41,118 nt of DNA from an uncultured bacterium (GTDB taxonomy: Bacteria; Cyanobacteriota; Vampirovibrionia; Gastranaerophilales; Gastranaerophilaceae): positions 1-41,118 of the forward strand of contig CADBOZ010000111.1 of NCBI GenBank assembly GCA_902796515.1. Reading direction: 5' to 3'. This document shows positions 8,311-15,504 of the stretch, piece after piece; position 1 is the first letter of the stretch, and each line of letters starts with the position of its first letter. A model generated the notes under the pieces. The model saw only the letters and a list, made by a program, of their open reading frames with translations. It was not told where the DNA came from and did no database searches. The position numbers and the translations under genes were made by a program.

Positions 8311-8390
8311 TGTTAAGTTTTGCAAAGTAATTTAATCAAAACAGGCAATTTTAACCTGAAATTTTTCTTTATTATAATGTAGGGATTACA
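8311..8390 (+). promoter_or_regulatory. Three-block promoter of MGW gene 3
   Basis: TGTTAAG (8311-8317) and the degenerate TGCAAAG (8321-8327) are 10 bp apart. GCAATTTTAA follows at 8345-8354, exactly 34 nt from the first block as in the other copies. TATTATAAT (8370-8378) is followed by GGGATTACA from 8382 (71 nt). Confidence 0.6.
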
Positions 8391-8551
8391 AAAAACAAAC
8401 GGGAAACAACAAGGGATAAAAAGGTTTATTTAATTTTTTCGGGGATTAGATTAAACAATAGGGAACAAAAAACACACTGCTTATTCAGCGTTTAACGTAA
8501 TTTTTGTAAACACTAAAAGGGTTACATTATTATTAAGAAAGAGGGCACACT

Positions 8552-9181
8552 ATGGGATGGGTTACTTTGAGTTTACGCAGAATGGAAGATCAGGTTCTGC
8601 ACAACAATTTGCAACTTGAATTATTAGGAATTTCAAGACAAAGACAGCAACTTGCAAGACACAAACAGTATGAGTCACTTATGATTAACAATCAAAGAAA
8701 AGCTGAAATTAAAGCTGCAAAAAGCGGTAAAGACAGCGCTTACCAAACGTATTTGGATCTTCAAAAAGAATATAGCGCACTAAAAGGATTAGAATCAGCA
8801 AATAAAGCCAAAACTGATGCTGAAAATTCGGGAGTTACCGGTACCGATTTGAATAAATACAAAAAAGCGATAGAAATTGCTGAAAGCAAAACAGCAGGTT
8901 CTAAACATCAGGATTCAAACTCTGCAAAAACCGAACTTGAAACAGCACAGCTGGAATACAGCAATCAATCTACCGAATATGAAGAAACAAAGATGAACAT
9001 AAATGATATGTACGATCAGCAATTACAAGATTTAGAAGAAGAAACTACCATGGAAGAAAACTTCCTCGATATGCGCCAAACGGAAATAGAAGCACAACTG
9101 GAAGCAATTACTCAGGAACTCCAGGCAGTAAAACAACAAGTAAGCACAGATATCCAAAATTCAACAATAAAATTAGGATAG
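8552..9181 (+). CDS. MGW family coiled-coil protein 3 (209 aa, unrecognised)
   Basis: This is the shortest paralogue and probably closest to the minimal form of the family. It has an N-terminal conserved block (residues 1-50, MGWVTLSLRRMEDQVLHNN), a short Ala/Lys/Ser-rich linker (about 55-140) and the conserved C-terminal coiled coil (145-209, with LEEETTMEEN and ITQELQAVKQQVS) ending IKLG. AAGAGGGCACACT lies before the ATG. It lacks any signal peptide, Cys residue or known catalytic motif. The pattern of constant ends with a variable centre recalls filament subunits such as flagellins, but I see no flagellin sequence signature, so that is only an analogy. Confidence 0.75.
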   Translation: MGWVTLSLRRMEDQVLHNNLQLELLGISRQRQQLARHKQYESLMINNQRKAEIKAAKSGKDSAYQTYLDLQKEYSALKGLESANKAKTDAENSGVTGTDLNKYKKAIEIAESKTAGSKHQDSNSAKTELETAQLEYSNQSTEYEETKMNINDMYDQQLQDLEEETTMEENFLDMRQTEIEAQLEAITQELQAVKQQVSTDIQNSTIKLG

Positions 9182-9230
9182 ATAAGCTAAGATTATGTAA
9201 CCATCAAACTCTTAATAATAGTGAAAATTA

Positions 9231-9262
9231 CAATGCAAGGTCACCGCCTTGCATTGTTTTTA
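9231..9262. terminator. Bidirectional terminator between MGW gene 3 and yidC
   Basis: A perfect 10-bp stem CAATGCAAGG/CCTTGCATTG (9231-9240 with 9247-9256) has loop TCACCG and T5 downstream. It can serve the plus-strand gene 3 and, less well, the minus-strand yidC. Core and loop (CAAGGTCACCGCCTTG) are identical to the gene 2 terminator. Confidence 0.8.
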
Positions 9263-9267
9263 TATAT

Positions 9268-10374
9268 TTATTTTTTATCTTTGTTTTCTATAACTTCGGC
9301 ATTAATTACTTTGGTATCAACTATTCCTGCAGCTTCATCTTTTTGTTTTTGTTTTATATTTTCTTCAATCAAAAGCTGTTTATTAATAATTACCGTTTGT
9401 GCTATTTGGAAAATATTGCTTGTAACAAGGTACAATAAAGCACCTGCAGGAATTGGTATAAACACAAAAGTAATAATAATCATAATCGGCATTATTCTGC
9501 CCATAGATTTTTGCATGGCAGCTTGAGTCGGGTCTTGATTTTTGCTTTGAGTTGTTGCCATCATAACTTTTTGAGAAAGCCAGATTGTAACACCAAACAG
9601 AGCAACAAGTAATATTACATCCCAATGCACATCTTCTTTAACGGGAACGGTAGGATAAGAAACGGTTAGAATATCACCGTTACGCTCAAATGTAACGTTT
9701 TCCGTTTCCTTGGTCATTATGTTCATAACCGAAACTTCGGCTTTTTGAACTTTGTTTAACTGTTCAAATTTTAAGTTCAAACTGTCAAGACCCATTTTAA
9801 GGTCTATTGGCTGATTTTCGGTAATATCACCCTGAATTACAATTGCCTTTTGCGGTTTTTCAATTTTAACATTATCAATAACATTATCCGTTAAATAAAC
9901 TTTTGCGGTTTTTCCGGACTGGAATTGAGCATTCTTACTAACCGAGAATTTACCGTCCAGAGAAACACCCGCATTTGATTTAATTGTTGAATCAAGTCTG
10001 TTTATAAAGAGAAAATGAGTATTGCCTGCCATTTGAATAAACTGGGGACTCATAAGAGCGCTATATAGCATAATGAACACGGGAATTTGAATTAACATAG
10101 GCAAGCATCCCGCCATGGGGTTAAAATTATGCTCTTTATAAAATTCCATCATTTTCTGCTGCATTAATTGAGGATTATTTTTATATTTTTCCTGTATCAT
10201 TTTCATTTTAGGACCCAGGTTCTGCATATTTTTCATTGAACGCTGCTGGGTAACATTAATCGGCCATAGGCAAAGTCGCATGATAATTGTAAAAATTATA
10301 ATTGCCATACCGTAACTTCCGACAATAGCTGCGAGTTTACCTAATATTTCTATAGTCAGTACAACGAAGTCCAT
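9268..10374 (-). CDS. yidC: YidC/Oxa1-type membrane protein insertase
   Basis: YidC inserts and folds inner-membrane proteins, alone or with SecYEG. The 368-residue protein has a hydrophobic N-terminal segment, TM1 with the conserved groove Arg (IIMRLCLWPI, R33), the cytoplasmic helical hairpin (about 42-85), TM2 PMLIQIPVFIMLYSAL (92-107), and three C-terminal segments (about 254-270, 293-308, 309-330). Between TM2 and the third segment is an extracytoplasmic insertion of about 120 residues (128-250) that short Gram-positive homologues lack. It carries no large N-terminal P1 domain. GAGGAG lies just upstream of the ATG. It is divergent from mnmE, a neighbour it has in many bacteria. Confidence 0.93.
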   Translation of the reverse strand: MDFVVLTIEILGKLAAIVGSYGMAIIIFTIIMRLCLWPINVTQQRSMKNMQNLGPKMKMIQEKYKNNPQLMQQKMMEFYKEHNFNPMAGCLPMLIQIPVFIMLYSALMSPQFIQMAGNTHFLFINRLDSTIKSNAGVSLDGKFSVSKNAQFQSGKTAKVYLTDNVIDNVKIEKPQKAIVIQGDITENQPIDLKMGLDSLNLKFEQLNKVQKAEVSVMNIMTKETENVTFERNGDILTVSYPTVPVKEDVHWDVILLVALFGVTIWLSQKVMMATTQSKNQDPTQAAMQKSMGRIMPIMIIITFVFIPIPAGALLYLVTSNIFQIAQTVIINKQLLIEENIKQKQKDEAAGIVDTKVINAEVIENKDKK

Positions 10375-10427
10375 TTTATACTCCTCAATTTAAAGTCATG
10401 TTTAATAGTATAAATTTTACTATAAAC

Positions 10428-10444
10428 ATGCTAAAATTTTTCTT
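10428..10444 (+). promoter_or_regulatory. mnmE promoter, extended -10, leaderless type
   Basis: ATGC precedes the -10 TAAAAT (10432-10437), which is 7 nt before the mnmE ATG. The TGC gives an extended -10 and no clear -35 is seen. An imperfect inverted repeat TAGTA-TAAATTT-TACTA lies just upstream (about 10406-10422). Confidence 0.45.
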
Positions 10445-11767
10445 ATGGAAAACAATTTTGATACAATTGTTGCAATTGCAACCCCTATGGCAAAATCCGC
10501 TATCGGTATTATAAGAATATCGGGCAGCAAGGCATTTGACATTGCAAAATCAATATTTAAAGGAAAAATCGAAAATCATAAAATCTGTTTTGGGCATATT
10601 GTTGACCGTGATAAAAGGTTGGATGAAGTTATACTGCTGCCTTTTGAAGCACCAAGGAGTTATACGGGCGAGGATGTAATTGAAATACAGTCGCACGGCT
10701 CATTTACAATATTAAACAATATTTTGGAGCTTGCAATATCCAAAGGTGCAAGACCCGCTCAAAGAGGAGAATTTACAAAACGCGCCTTCCTGAACGGAAG
10801 ATTGGATTTATCTCAAGCGGAAGCGGTACTTGACCTGATAAATTCAAAGTCTTCAAAATCAGTTGATAGCGCATTAAATAACCTTGAAGGATATTTAAAA
10901 GCAAAAATAAATATAATTAAAAAAAATCTTACGGATTTATATTCAAAACTGATTGCATCCGTGGATTTTCCCGAAGATGTTGCTGAAGTAGATAATAATT
11001 ATATCGTAACGATATGTAACGATAATATTCAAGAGATTAATAAAATTCTGTCTGCCTCAAAATCGCACGATTTTTTAAGAGATGGTATAAATGCCTGCCT
11101 AATCGGAAGACCTAATGTCGGCAAAAGCTCACTTTTTAACGCTTTATTAAATTACAATCGTTCTATTGTAACCGAAATAGAGGGAACAACAAGAGATACA
11201 ATTAAAGAAAATATTAATATAGGCGGTTTTCTGGTTAATTTTTGCGACACGGCAGGAATTAGAGATAAAAAAAATGCCGATAAAGTTGAAAAAATAGGAA
11301 TTGATAATTCAATTGAAGCAATTAAACAATCGGAAATAATCTTATTTTTATTTGAAAAAAATATTTCTGAAATTGATGAAAATTTATTAAACCTTGCAAA
11401 AGATAAAAAAATAATATTAATTAAAACAAAATCCGATATAAACCCGAAAAATATTGAAAATGCTCTAAATATAAGTTCGGTAACGGGAAACGGAATAGAA
11501 GAGCTAAAAAGCAAAATACTTGATGTAATACGGGAAATAATACCTGAAGACACGGACTATACAACAAATAAACGTCATCAAACCTGTCTTATAAAATCTA
11601 AAGAAGCGCTCTTAAATGTAATAAATACCGTAAATTCAAACCGGCTGGCTGATTTATGCGCATCAGACCTTAAAGAAGCGATATTATCACTCGATGAAAT
11701 TACGGGAGAAGTTTTAACCGATAACATACTTGAAAATATATTTGATAATTTTTGTATAGGAAAATAA
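10445..11767 (+). CDS. mnmE: tRNA modification GTPase MnmE (TrmE)
   Basis: MnmE works with MnmG to place the 5-(carboxymethyl)aminomethyl group on wobble uridine 34 of certain tRNAs. The 440-residue protein has the folate-binding N-terminal domain (1-118, with APRSYTGEDVIEIQSHG and RAFLNGRLDLSQAEAV), a helical domain and an embedded GTPase: G1 GRPNVGKS (221-228), GTTRD (247-251), DTAG (268-271) and G4 TKSD. It ends FCIGK, the conserved C-terminal Cys motif. No Shine-Dalgarno is present. The stop codon abuts the end of the convergent FAD gene with no gap. Confidence 0.97.
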   Translation: MENNFDTIVAIATPMAKSAIGIIRISGSKAFDIAKSIFKGKIENHKICFGHIVDRDKRLDEVILLPFEAPRSYTGEDVIEIQSHGSFTILNNILELAISKGARPAQRGEFTKRAFLNGRLDLSQAEAVLDLINSKSSKSVDSALNNLEGYLKAKINIIKKNLTDLYSKLIASVDFPEDVAEVDNNYIVTICNDNIQEINKILSASKSHDFLRDGINACLIGRPNVGKSSLFNALLNYNRSIVTEIEGTTRDTIKENINIGGFLVNFCDTAGIRDKKNADKVEKIGIDNSIEAIKQSEIILFLFEKNISEIDENLLNLAKDKKIILIKTKSDINPKNIENALNISSVTGNGIEELKSKILDVIREIIPEDTDYTTNKRHQTCLIKSKEALLNVINTVNSNRLADLCASDLKEAILSLDEITGEVLTDNILENIFDNFCIGK

Positions 11768-13063
11768 CTATATTAATTTGCTTATATATTTAGCGATACC
11801 TTCTGCCATTGACATGCAGCTTTTCTGGACTCTAAGAGCGCTATGTGCTTCAAATTCCGCACCGACAAGTTTTCCTGATACAAATAAATTTTGAACATCC
11901 TTACTTATAAGCGATTCGACGGGAAGCTCGTAAGTTACATCTTTTTTATGAGTTGACATATTTTTGTTTGAATGTACGTCTATTCCGTAATTAGAAATCA
12001 GTACGGGATTTTTGAATTTTTTGGACTTTATCAAATCAACTTTTTTATAGATATATTGAGATACAATGCGCCGCTCTTCGCGAGAACCCGTAACGGTTGC
12101 AATATTAACAATGTATGAATTTTCAAACCCCGGAAAATATTTTTTTACAAAATTATACAGGCGCCAAATTGCTTTATATCCTGATATAAGCGATAAAGAT
12201 GACTTATATATATCATTGTTGAAATTTTTAATCCTCGGGCAATTAAAAGCAACTTCACCTTTTGCGCCCGCAACTGAAAAAAGCTGAAAATAAGCTCTGT
12301 CTGTTTCTTTAAGACTGCCGTCTTTGACTCCAAGCTTTAAATATTTGTCTAAAGCCCAAACTTTATCGGTATTTTTGGTTGAAGCCGTAGTAAAATGCAA
12401 TTCAAAGTCGGAAGATACATCATTATTTATATCGTCACGATTGGTATTGGTAATATCACGGTCTTTATCTGTTTCTAAAATAAATTTTGTGAATTTTTTA
12501 ATATCAACGTTACCGACAATAAACCGAAGTGAATTTTCTTGTTTAACAGAATTATCGGTTAAAAATTTACATCCCGCTTTTTTTGAAAATTCACCCGAAC
12601 CCGTACAGTCAATATAATATTTCGATACGACAGGTATTGATAATAACTTAGAATTTAAAATTACTTTTTTTATATTCCTGCCATTTTTAATTACTTCATC
12701 AACTGAGGTTTCAAATAAAATATTGAGGTATTTTTTTGTAGAGGTTGAAGTTAATAAATCAACAAGAGCAATTTTTAAAATTTCAGGATTTAACCAGCCG
12801 TCATTTTTATCCGAATAAGTTATTTGCGCATTATATTTTTTTGCAATTTTAATAAGTTTTTTATAATAATCTGTATTTAATTCTGAAACGGAAGATTTCA
12901 TGACCGGAATAACAAGTCCGCCGGTCATTAATCCGCCTAAATAATTGTTTTTTTCAACAAGAAGAGTTTTAAGTTTTAATTTTGCACAATTATATGCCGC
13001 TGCACAACCTGATGTTCCGCCACCGATTATAACAACATCATATTTTTTTAAAAGTTTTGTCAT
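11768..13063 (-). CDS. FAD-dependent oxidoreductase (FAD_oxidored family)
   Basis: This 431-residue flavoprotein has an N-terminal dinucleotide-binding motif (YDVVIIGGGTSGCAAA, GG-G--G at 14-19), then VEKNNYLGGLMTGG, the family's FAD contact. It has a YYIDCTGSGEFSKKAGC motif in the middle and a C-terminal LFVSGKLVGAEFEAHSALRVQ that closes the FAD site. The substrate cannot be read from the sequence. The start is taken at ATG 13063 because the Rossmann motif begins 9 residues later and a good promoter (-10 TATAAT) ends 7 nt before it; 40 codons further upstream are open but non-conserved-looking. It is convergent with mnmE and probably monocistronic. Confidence 0.82.
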   Translation of the reverse strand: MTKLLKKYDVVIIGGGTSGCAAAYNCAKLKLKTLLVEKNNYLGGLMTGGLVIPVMKSSVSELNTDYYKKLIKIAKKYNAQITYSDKNDGWLNPEILKIALVDLLTSTSTKKYLNILFETSVDEVIKNGRNIKKVILNSKLLSIPVVSKYYIDCTGSGEFSKKAGCKFLTDNSVKQENSLRFIVGNVDIKKFTKFILETDKDRDITNTNRDDINNDVSSDFELHFTTASTKNTDKVWALDKYLKLGVKDGSLKETDRAYFQLFSVAGAKGEVAFNCPRIKNFNNDIYKSSLSLISGYKAIWRLYNFVKKYFPGFENSYIVNIATVTGSREERRIVSQYIYKKVDLIKSKKFKNPVLISNYGIDVHSNKNMSTHKKDVTYELPVESLISKDVQNLFVSGKLVGAEFEAHSALRVQKSCMSMAEGIAKYISKLI

Positions 13064-13099
13064 ACTAAAAATTATATTCTTTTTAATATCCGTTTGCAA
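13064..13099 (-). promoter_or_regulatory. FAD oxidoreductase promoter, leaderless type
   Basis: TTGCAA (13094-13099), a 17-bp spacer and TATAAT (complement of 13071-13076) lie 7 nt (TTTTAGT) before the ATG. This is the clearest leaderless promoter of the window and also fixes the start codon. Confidence 0.65.
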
Positions 13100-13393
13100 A
13101 TTATTAACAATCTTGTTGTTATTGCGTTTAATTGGTGTTTGCATGCTAATCGTTAGGTATCGATAATGTATATTATGTAACAATATGACAAAACTAAAAT
13201 ATCGAGCAATTGCATTAAATTATAATTCATTAAGCCTTAAAAGGCAAAATATAAACAGGTGTTATATCCTGTATCGAATATAAAATTGATTAGAATTAGA
13301 AATAAATATATATTATACAAATGCGTTTATACTCAATATTAATATTTTTTACATACTAAATTGATATTCTGATATAGAAATAAGGAGGAAAGA
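13064..13393. other. Divergent intergenic region, oxidoreductase to response regulator
   Basis: Besides the oxidoreductase promoter it holds small inverted repeats GCCTT-AA-AAGGC (13234-13245) and ACAGG-TGTTATAT-CCTGT (13255-13272). An AT-rich run with possible promoter TTTACA (near 13350) precedes the response regulator. No gene is seen. Confidence 0.5.
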
Positions 13394-14083
13394 ATGAATA
13401 ACAATATTGCAGAACAAAATAAAGATAAAACAAGAGTTATTCTTGTAGATGATCATAAATTATTCAGATTCGGAATAAAGTCATTGTTTGAAAATTCCGA
13501 CAGTATTTGCGTGGTTGCCGAAGCACAATGCGGGAAAGACGGAATAAATAAAATAATTGCACAAAATCCTGATGTTGTTTTATTGGATTTAGAGCTGGGA
13601 GATATTAACGGACTTGAATTAATCGAAAAAGTAAACGAAAAATGTCCGAATATAAAATTTATTATTTTAACATCACATATAAATGAACATGTTGTTGCAA
13701 AAGCTATGAAAATGGGAATATATGCTTACATTCTAAAAGATATTAATTCCGAAATGCTTGATATGATTGTAAAATCAGTGTCACGCGGAGCTATGTGGAT
13801 TGATAACAAGGCGGTACAAATTTTAAGGGAAATGAATACCAATGTTATTCCTGCAGTTCAAACCACAAGACAAAATTTCAGAACAAAGCATGCTAACCTT
13901 ACAGCAAGGGAATACGAAGTATTAAAGCTTGTTGTGGACGGTAAATCAAACCAACAAATAGCAAACGAACTGCATATTTCAGAGCATACATCTAAAGCAC
14001 ATGTTTGTAATATTATACAAAAACTTGTTGTAGATGACAGAACACAGGCTGCTGTTAAAGCAATTCGCGAGGGAATTGTTTAG
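13394..14083 (+). CDS. NarL/LuxR-family response regulator (orphan)
   Basis: This two-component transcription regulator has 229 residues. The receiver domain (about 14-130) has acidic pocket DD (19-20), phospho-acceptor Asp65 (VVLLDLELGD), Thr93 and Lys115. A linker is followed by the LuxR-type helix-turn-helix (about 168-229, LTAREYEVLKLVVDGKSNQQIA and SEHTSKAHVCNIIQKL). All residues needed for phosphorylation are present. AAGGAGGAAAG before the ATG is the strongest ribosome-binding site in the window. No histidine kinase is nearby, so the partner is encoded elsewhere. It may control local accessory genes, but nothing in the sequence proves it. Confidence 0.92.
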   Translation: MNNNIAEQNKDKTRVILVDDHKLFRFGIKSLFENSDSICVVAEAQCGKDGINKIIAQNPDVVLLDLELGDINGLELIEKVNEKCPNIKFIILTSHINEHVVAKAMKMGIYAYILKDINSEMLDMIVKSVSRGAMWIDNKAVQILREMNTNVIPAVQTTRQNFRTKHANLTAREYEVLKLVVDGKSNQQIANELHISEHTSKAHVCNIIQKLVVDDRTQAAVKAIREGIV

Positions 14084-14145
14084 TATTTTATCATTATCAA
14101 TCTTATCGATGTATTAATTTAATCTATAAATTCGGATTTATGAAA

Positions 14146-15132
14146 TTATTGATATTCATAAAACGGTCTGCCGTTTTTAGCTTTGAACGAACCGATTTCC
14201 GGTTGCTTCAATGAACCATCATTGTAAAAATTTCTGCTGAATTTATAAATTTCGGTTATACTTCTTGAGTAATCGGGTGCATCTTCCCTTTGCATACTGT
14301 AATCTTCAACAAGTTTACCGTCGGAAGTAGCAGTATATCCTGCAGAAGAACGAAGTATTCCGTCAATATCATATGTATTTGTGAAACAAGTAGTCATACC
14401 TGCAACTAAGTCGTAATAAAGTATATCCTTTTCGTATGACAATTCATGCTCATGATATTCCTCGCGATATATGCTTGTTTCTTTGCCGTCGGCATCATAA
14501 GTATTTTGTACAAGATAATTCGGCGCATTGAAGTCAGCATCGTTATTGTATTTTATTTTAGTTTCGGTTTTTGAGCCGTCATCGGGATTTTCGGAAATTT
14601 CTCTGTAAATATCCAAAATTCCGTTATTATCTGTATCCTGATAACCCTTCTTATTATTTCCGTTTGATACGGATACAAGCACACTATCGGTTCTCGGGCT
14701 GTATGGTATATTATTATCTATTGAATTTTTTAAATCGACTTTATCTTGCGGGGTTAACAAATGTTCTTTTGTTGTAAATACTCCGTCGTTAGAAAATATT
14801 GATGTATTTGATGTAGTTTCAGCTATCATATCAATTGAACCGTCATTATCAAAATCGGCATATGTCATTTTGGTATTTGAACCGTTTTGAACTTCACTAT
14901 ATAATAATCCTTCTTCAAAAGGTTCATACCACATATATTTTGATCCGTCATTTATAACATTTGACGGTGCATTATTTTGACGAACAACATCAAAGGGGTT
15001 TTTGTTTAAATTCACATCCTGCATATTTGAAGAATCAAACAAACTTTTATATTCATTGCTTTTAGCAACCGTATCATTAGGAGTGGTCTTAGCACCGCAA
15101 TCGGTAAAATTATATTCAATACCGTTAAACAT
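14146..15132 (-). CDS. Unrecognised DxDxDG-loop protein A (328 aa)
   Basis: I know no family name for this. The start is set at ATG 15132 (MFNGIEYNF) because GAAAGGA lies just upstream; the open frame extends 8 codons further. Acidic loops of calcium-binding type recur: DFDNDGSIDMI, DTDNNGILDIYREI and YDADGKETSIY, each followed by a beta-strand-like stretch. The C-terminus (YKFSRNFYNDGSLKQPEIGSF) resembles that of protein B (EKFSRIYDKPDLKKHEQSGVY). There is no signal peptide or membrane helix, although such loops are usual in extracellular proteins. It is convergent with the response regulator (62 nt gap). Calcium binding is inferred from the loops. Confidence 0.72.
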   Translation of the reverse strand: MFNGIEYNFTDCGAKTTPNDTVAKSNEYKSLFDSSNMQDVNLNKNPFDVVRQNNAPSNVINDGSKYMWYEPFEEGLLYSEVQNGSNTKMTYADFDNDGSIDMIAETTSNTSIFSNDGVFTTKEHLLTPQDKVDLKNSIDNNIPYSPRTDSVLVSVSNGNNKKGYQDTDNNGILDIYREISENPDDGSKTETKIKYNNDADFNAPNYLVQNTYDADGKETSIYREEYHEHELSYEKDILYYDLVAGMTTCFTNTYDIDGILRSSAGYTATSDGKLVEDYSMQREDAPDYSRSITEIYKFSRNFYNDGSLKQPEIGSFKAKNGRPFYEYQ

Positions 15133-15290
15133 AACTATCCTTTCAATATCTGTCATCTATAGTTATATATATAAAGTATATATCTTATAAATAATTGATA
15201 GTATATTAAGAAATCTTTACATTTAACTTAATATTTACATCATATAAACTATGACAGGTAAGCTATGGTGTAATAAAATACATATGGATA

Positions 15291-15314
15291 AAAAAAAGCC
15301 CAAAAATGGGCTTT
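15291..15314 (-). terminator. Intrinsic terminator, minus strand
   Basis: A 7-bp stem AAAGCCC/GGGCTTT has loop ATTTTT and is followed on the minus strand by a run of T. It lies about 190 nt after the protein B stop codon and beyond that gene's own terminator, so it more likely ends the candidate small RNA. Confidence 0.7.
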
Positions 15315-15386
15315 AAGATTTACTAACGATACAAGTTCTTTTTAAACAATCCTGATTAAATTATCAGTTGATTGCTTTATGTGACA
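15291..15386 (-). ncRNA. Candidate small RNA, about 96 nt, unidentified
   Basis: On the minus strand, -35 TTGCAT (15421-15416), a 17-bp spacer and -10 TAGTAT (15398-15393) predict a start near 15386. The transcript would form a hairpin CAATC-AA-CTGAT / ATCAG-GATTG with a 6-nt loop (15374-15347). It ends in an intrinsic terminator AAAGCCC/GGGCTTT (15314-15295) followed by a T run. Promoter, structure and terminator fit one short RNA. I recognise no family, and no expression evidence is available. Confidence 0.4.
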
Positions 15387-15444
15387 AGGAATATACTATT
15401 ATAAATATTTTTTTAATGCAATATTATTGTTACATAAATTAATA

Positions 15445-15474
15445 TCAAAACAAAAGGGAGTACAATGTACTCCC
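15445..15474 (-). terminator. Terminator of DxDxDG protein B
   Basis: A perfect 8-bp stem GGGAGTAC/GTACTCCC (15456-15463 with 15467-15474), a 3-nt loop and TTTTGTTTT downstream on the minus strand, 30 nt after the stop codon. Confidence 0.8.
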
Positions 15475-15504
15475 CTGACTATAATTGAAAGAGATATGTT
15501 AATT

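Larger units (their letters stand above)
8222..8551. other. Intergenic region between MGW genes 2 and 3
   Basis: This stretch holds the gene 2 terminator, the gene 3 promoter (from 8311) and a predicted leader of about 170 nt. The end of the leader is close to that of gene 2: an AGGG-TTA element, TATTATTA, then AAGAGG and CACACTATGGG. I see no open frame worth calling. Confidence 0.6.
15133..15504. other. Intergenic region between DxDxDG proteins A and B
   Basis: Going down the minus strand it holds the terminator of protein B (15445-15474), a candidate small RNA with its own promoter and terminator (15291-15386), and the promoter of protein A (about 15140-15180, TACTTTAT then ATATAACTATA). 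No protein-coding frame is seen. Confidence 0.6.

Noticed and set aside
5454-9181. Flagellin or WXG100 secretion substrate identity for the MGW proteins
   Set aside because: No flagellin N/C-terminal signature and no central WxG in a 100-residue hairpin. Only the general constant-ends layout is similar.
13064-13183. 40-codon N-terminal extension of the FAD oxidoreductase
   Set aside because: The stretch covers a consensus promoter (TTGCAA-17-TATAAT), and the Rossmann motif begins properly from the ATG at 13063.
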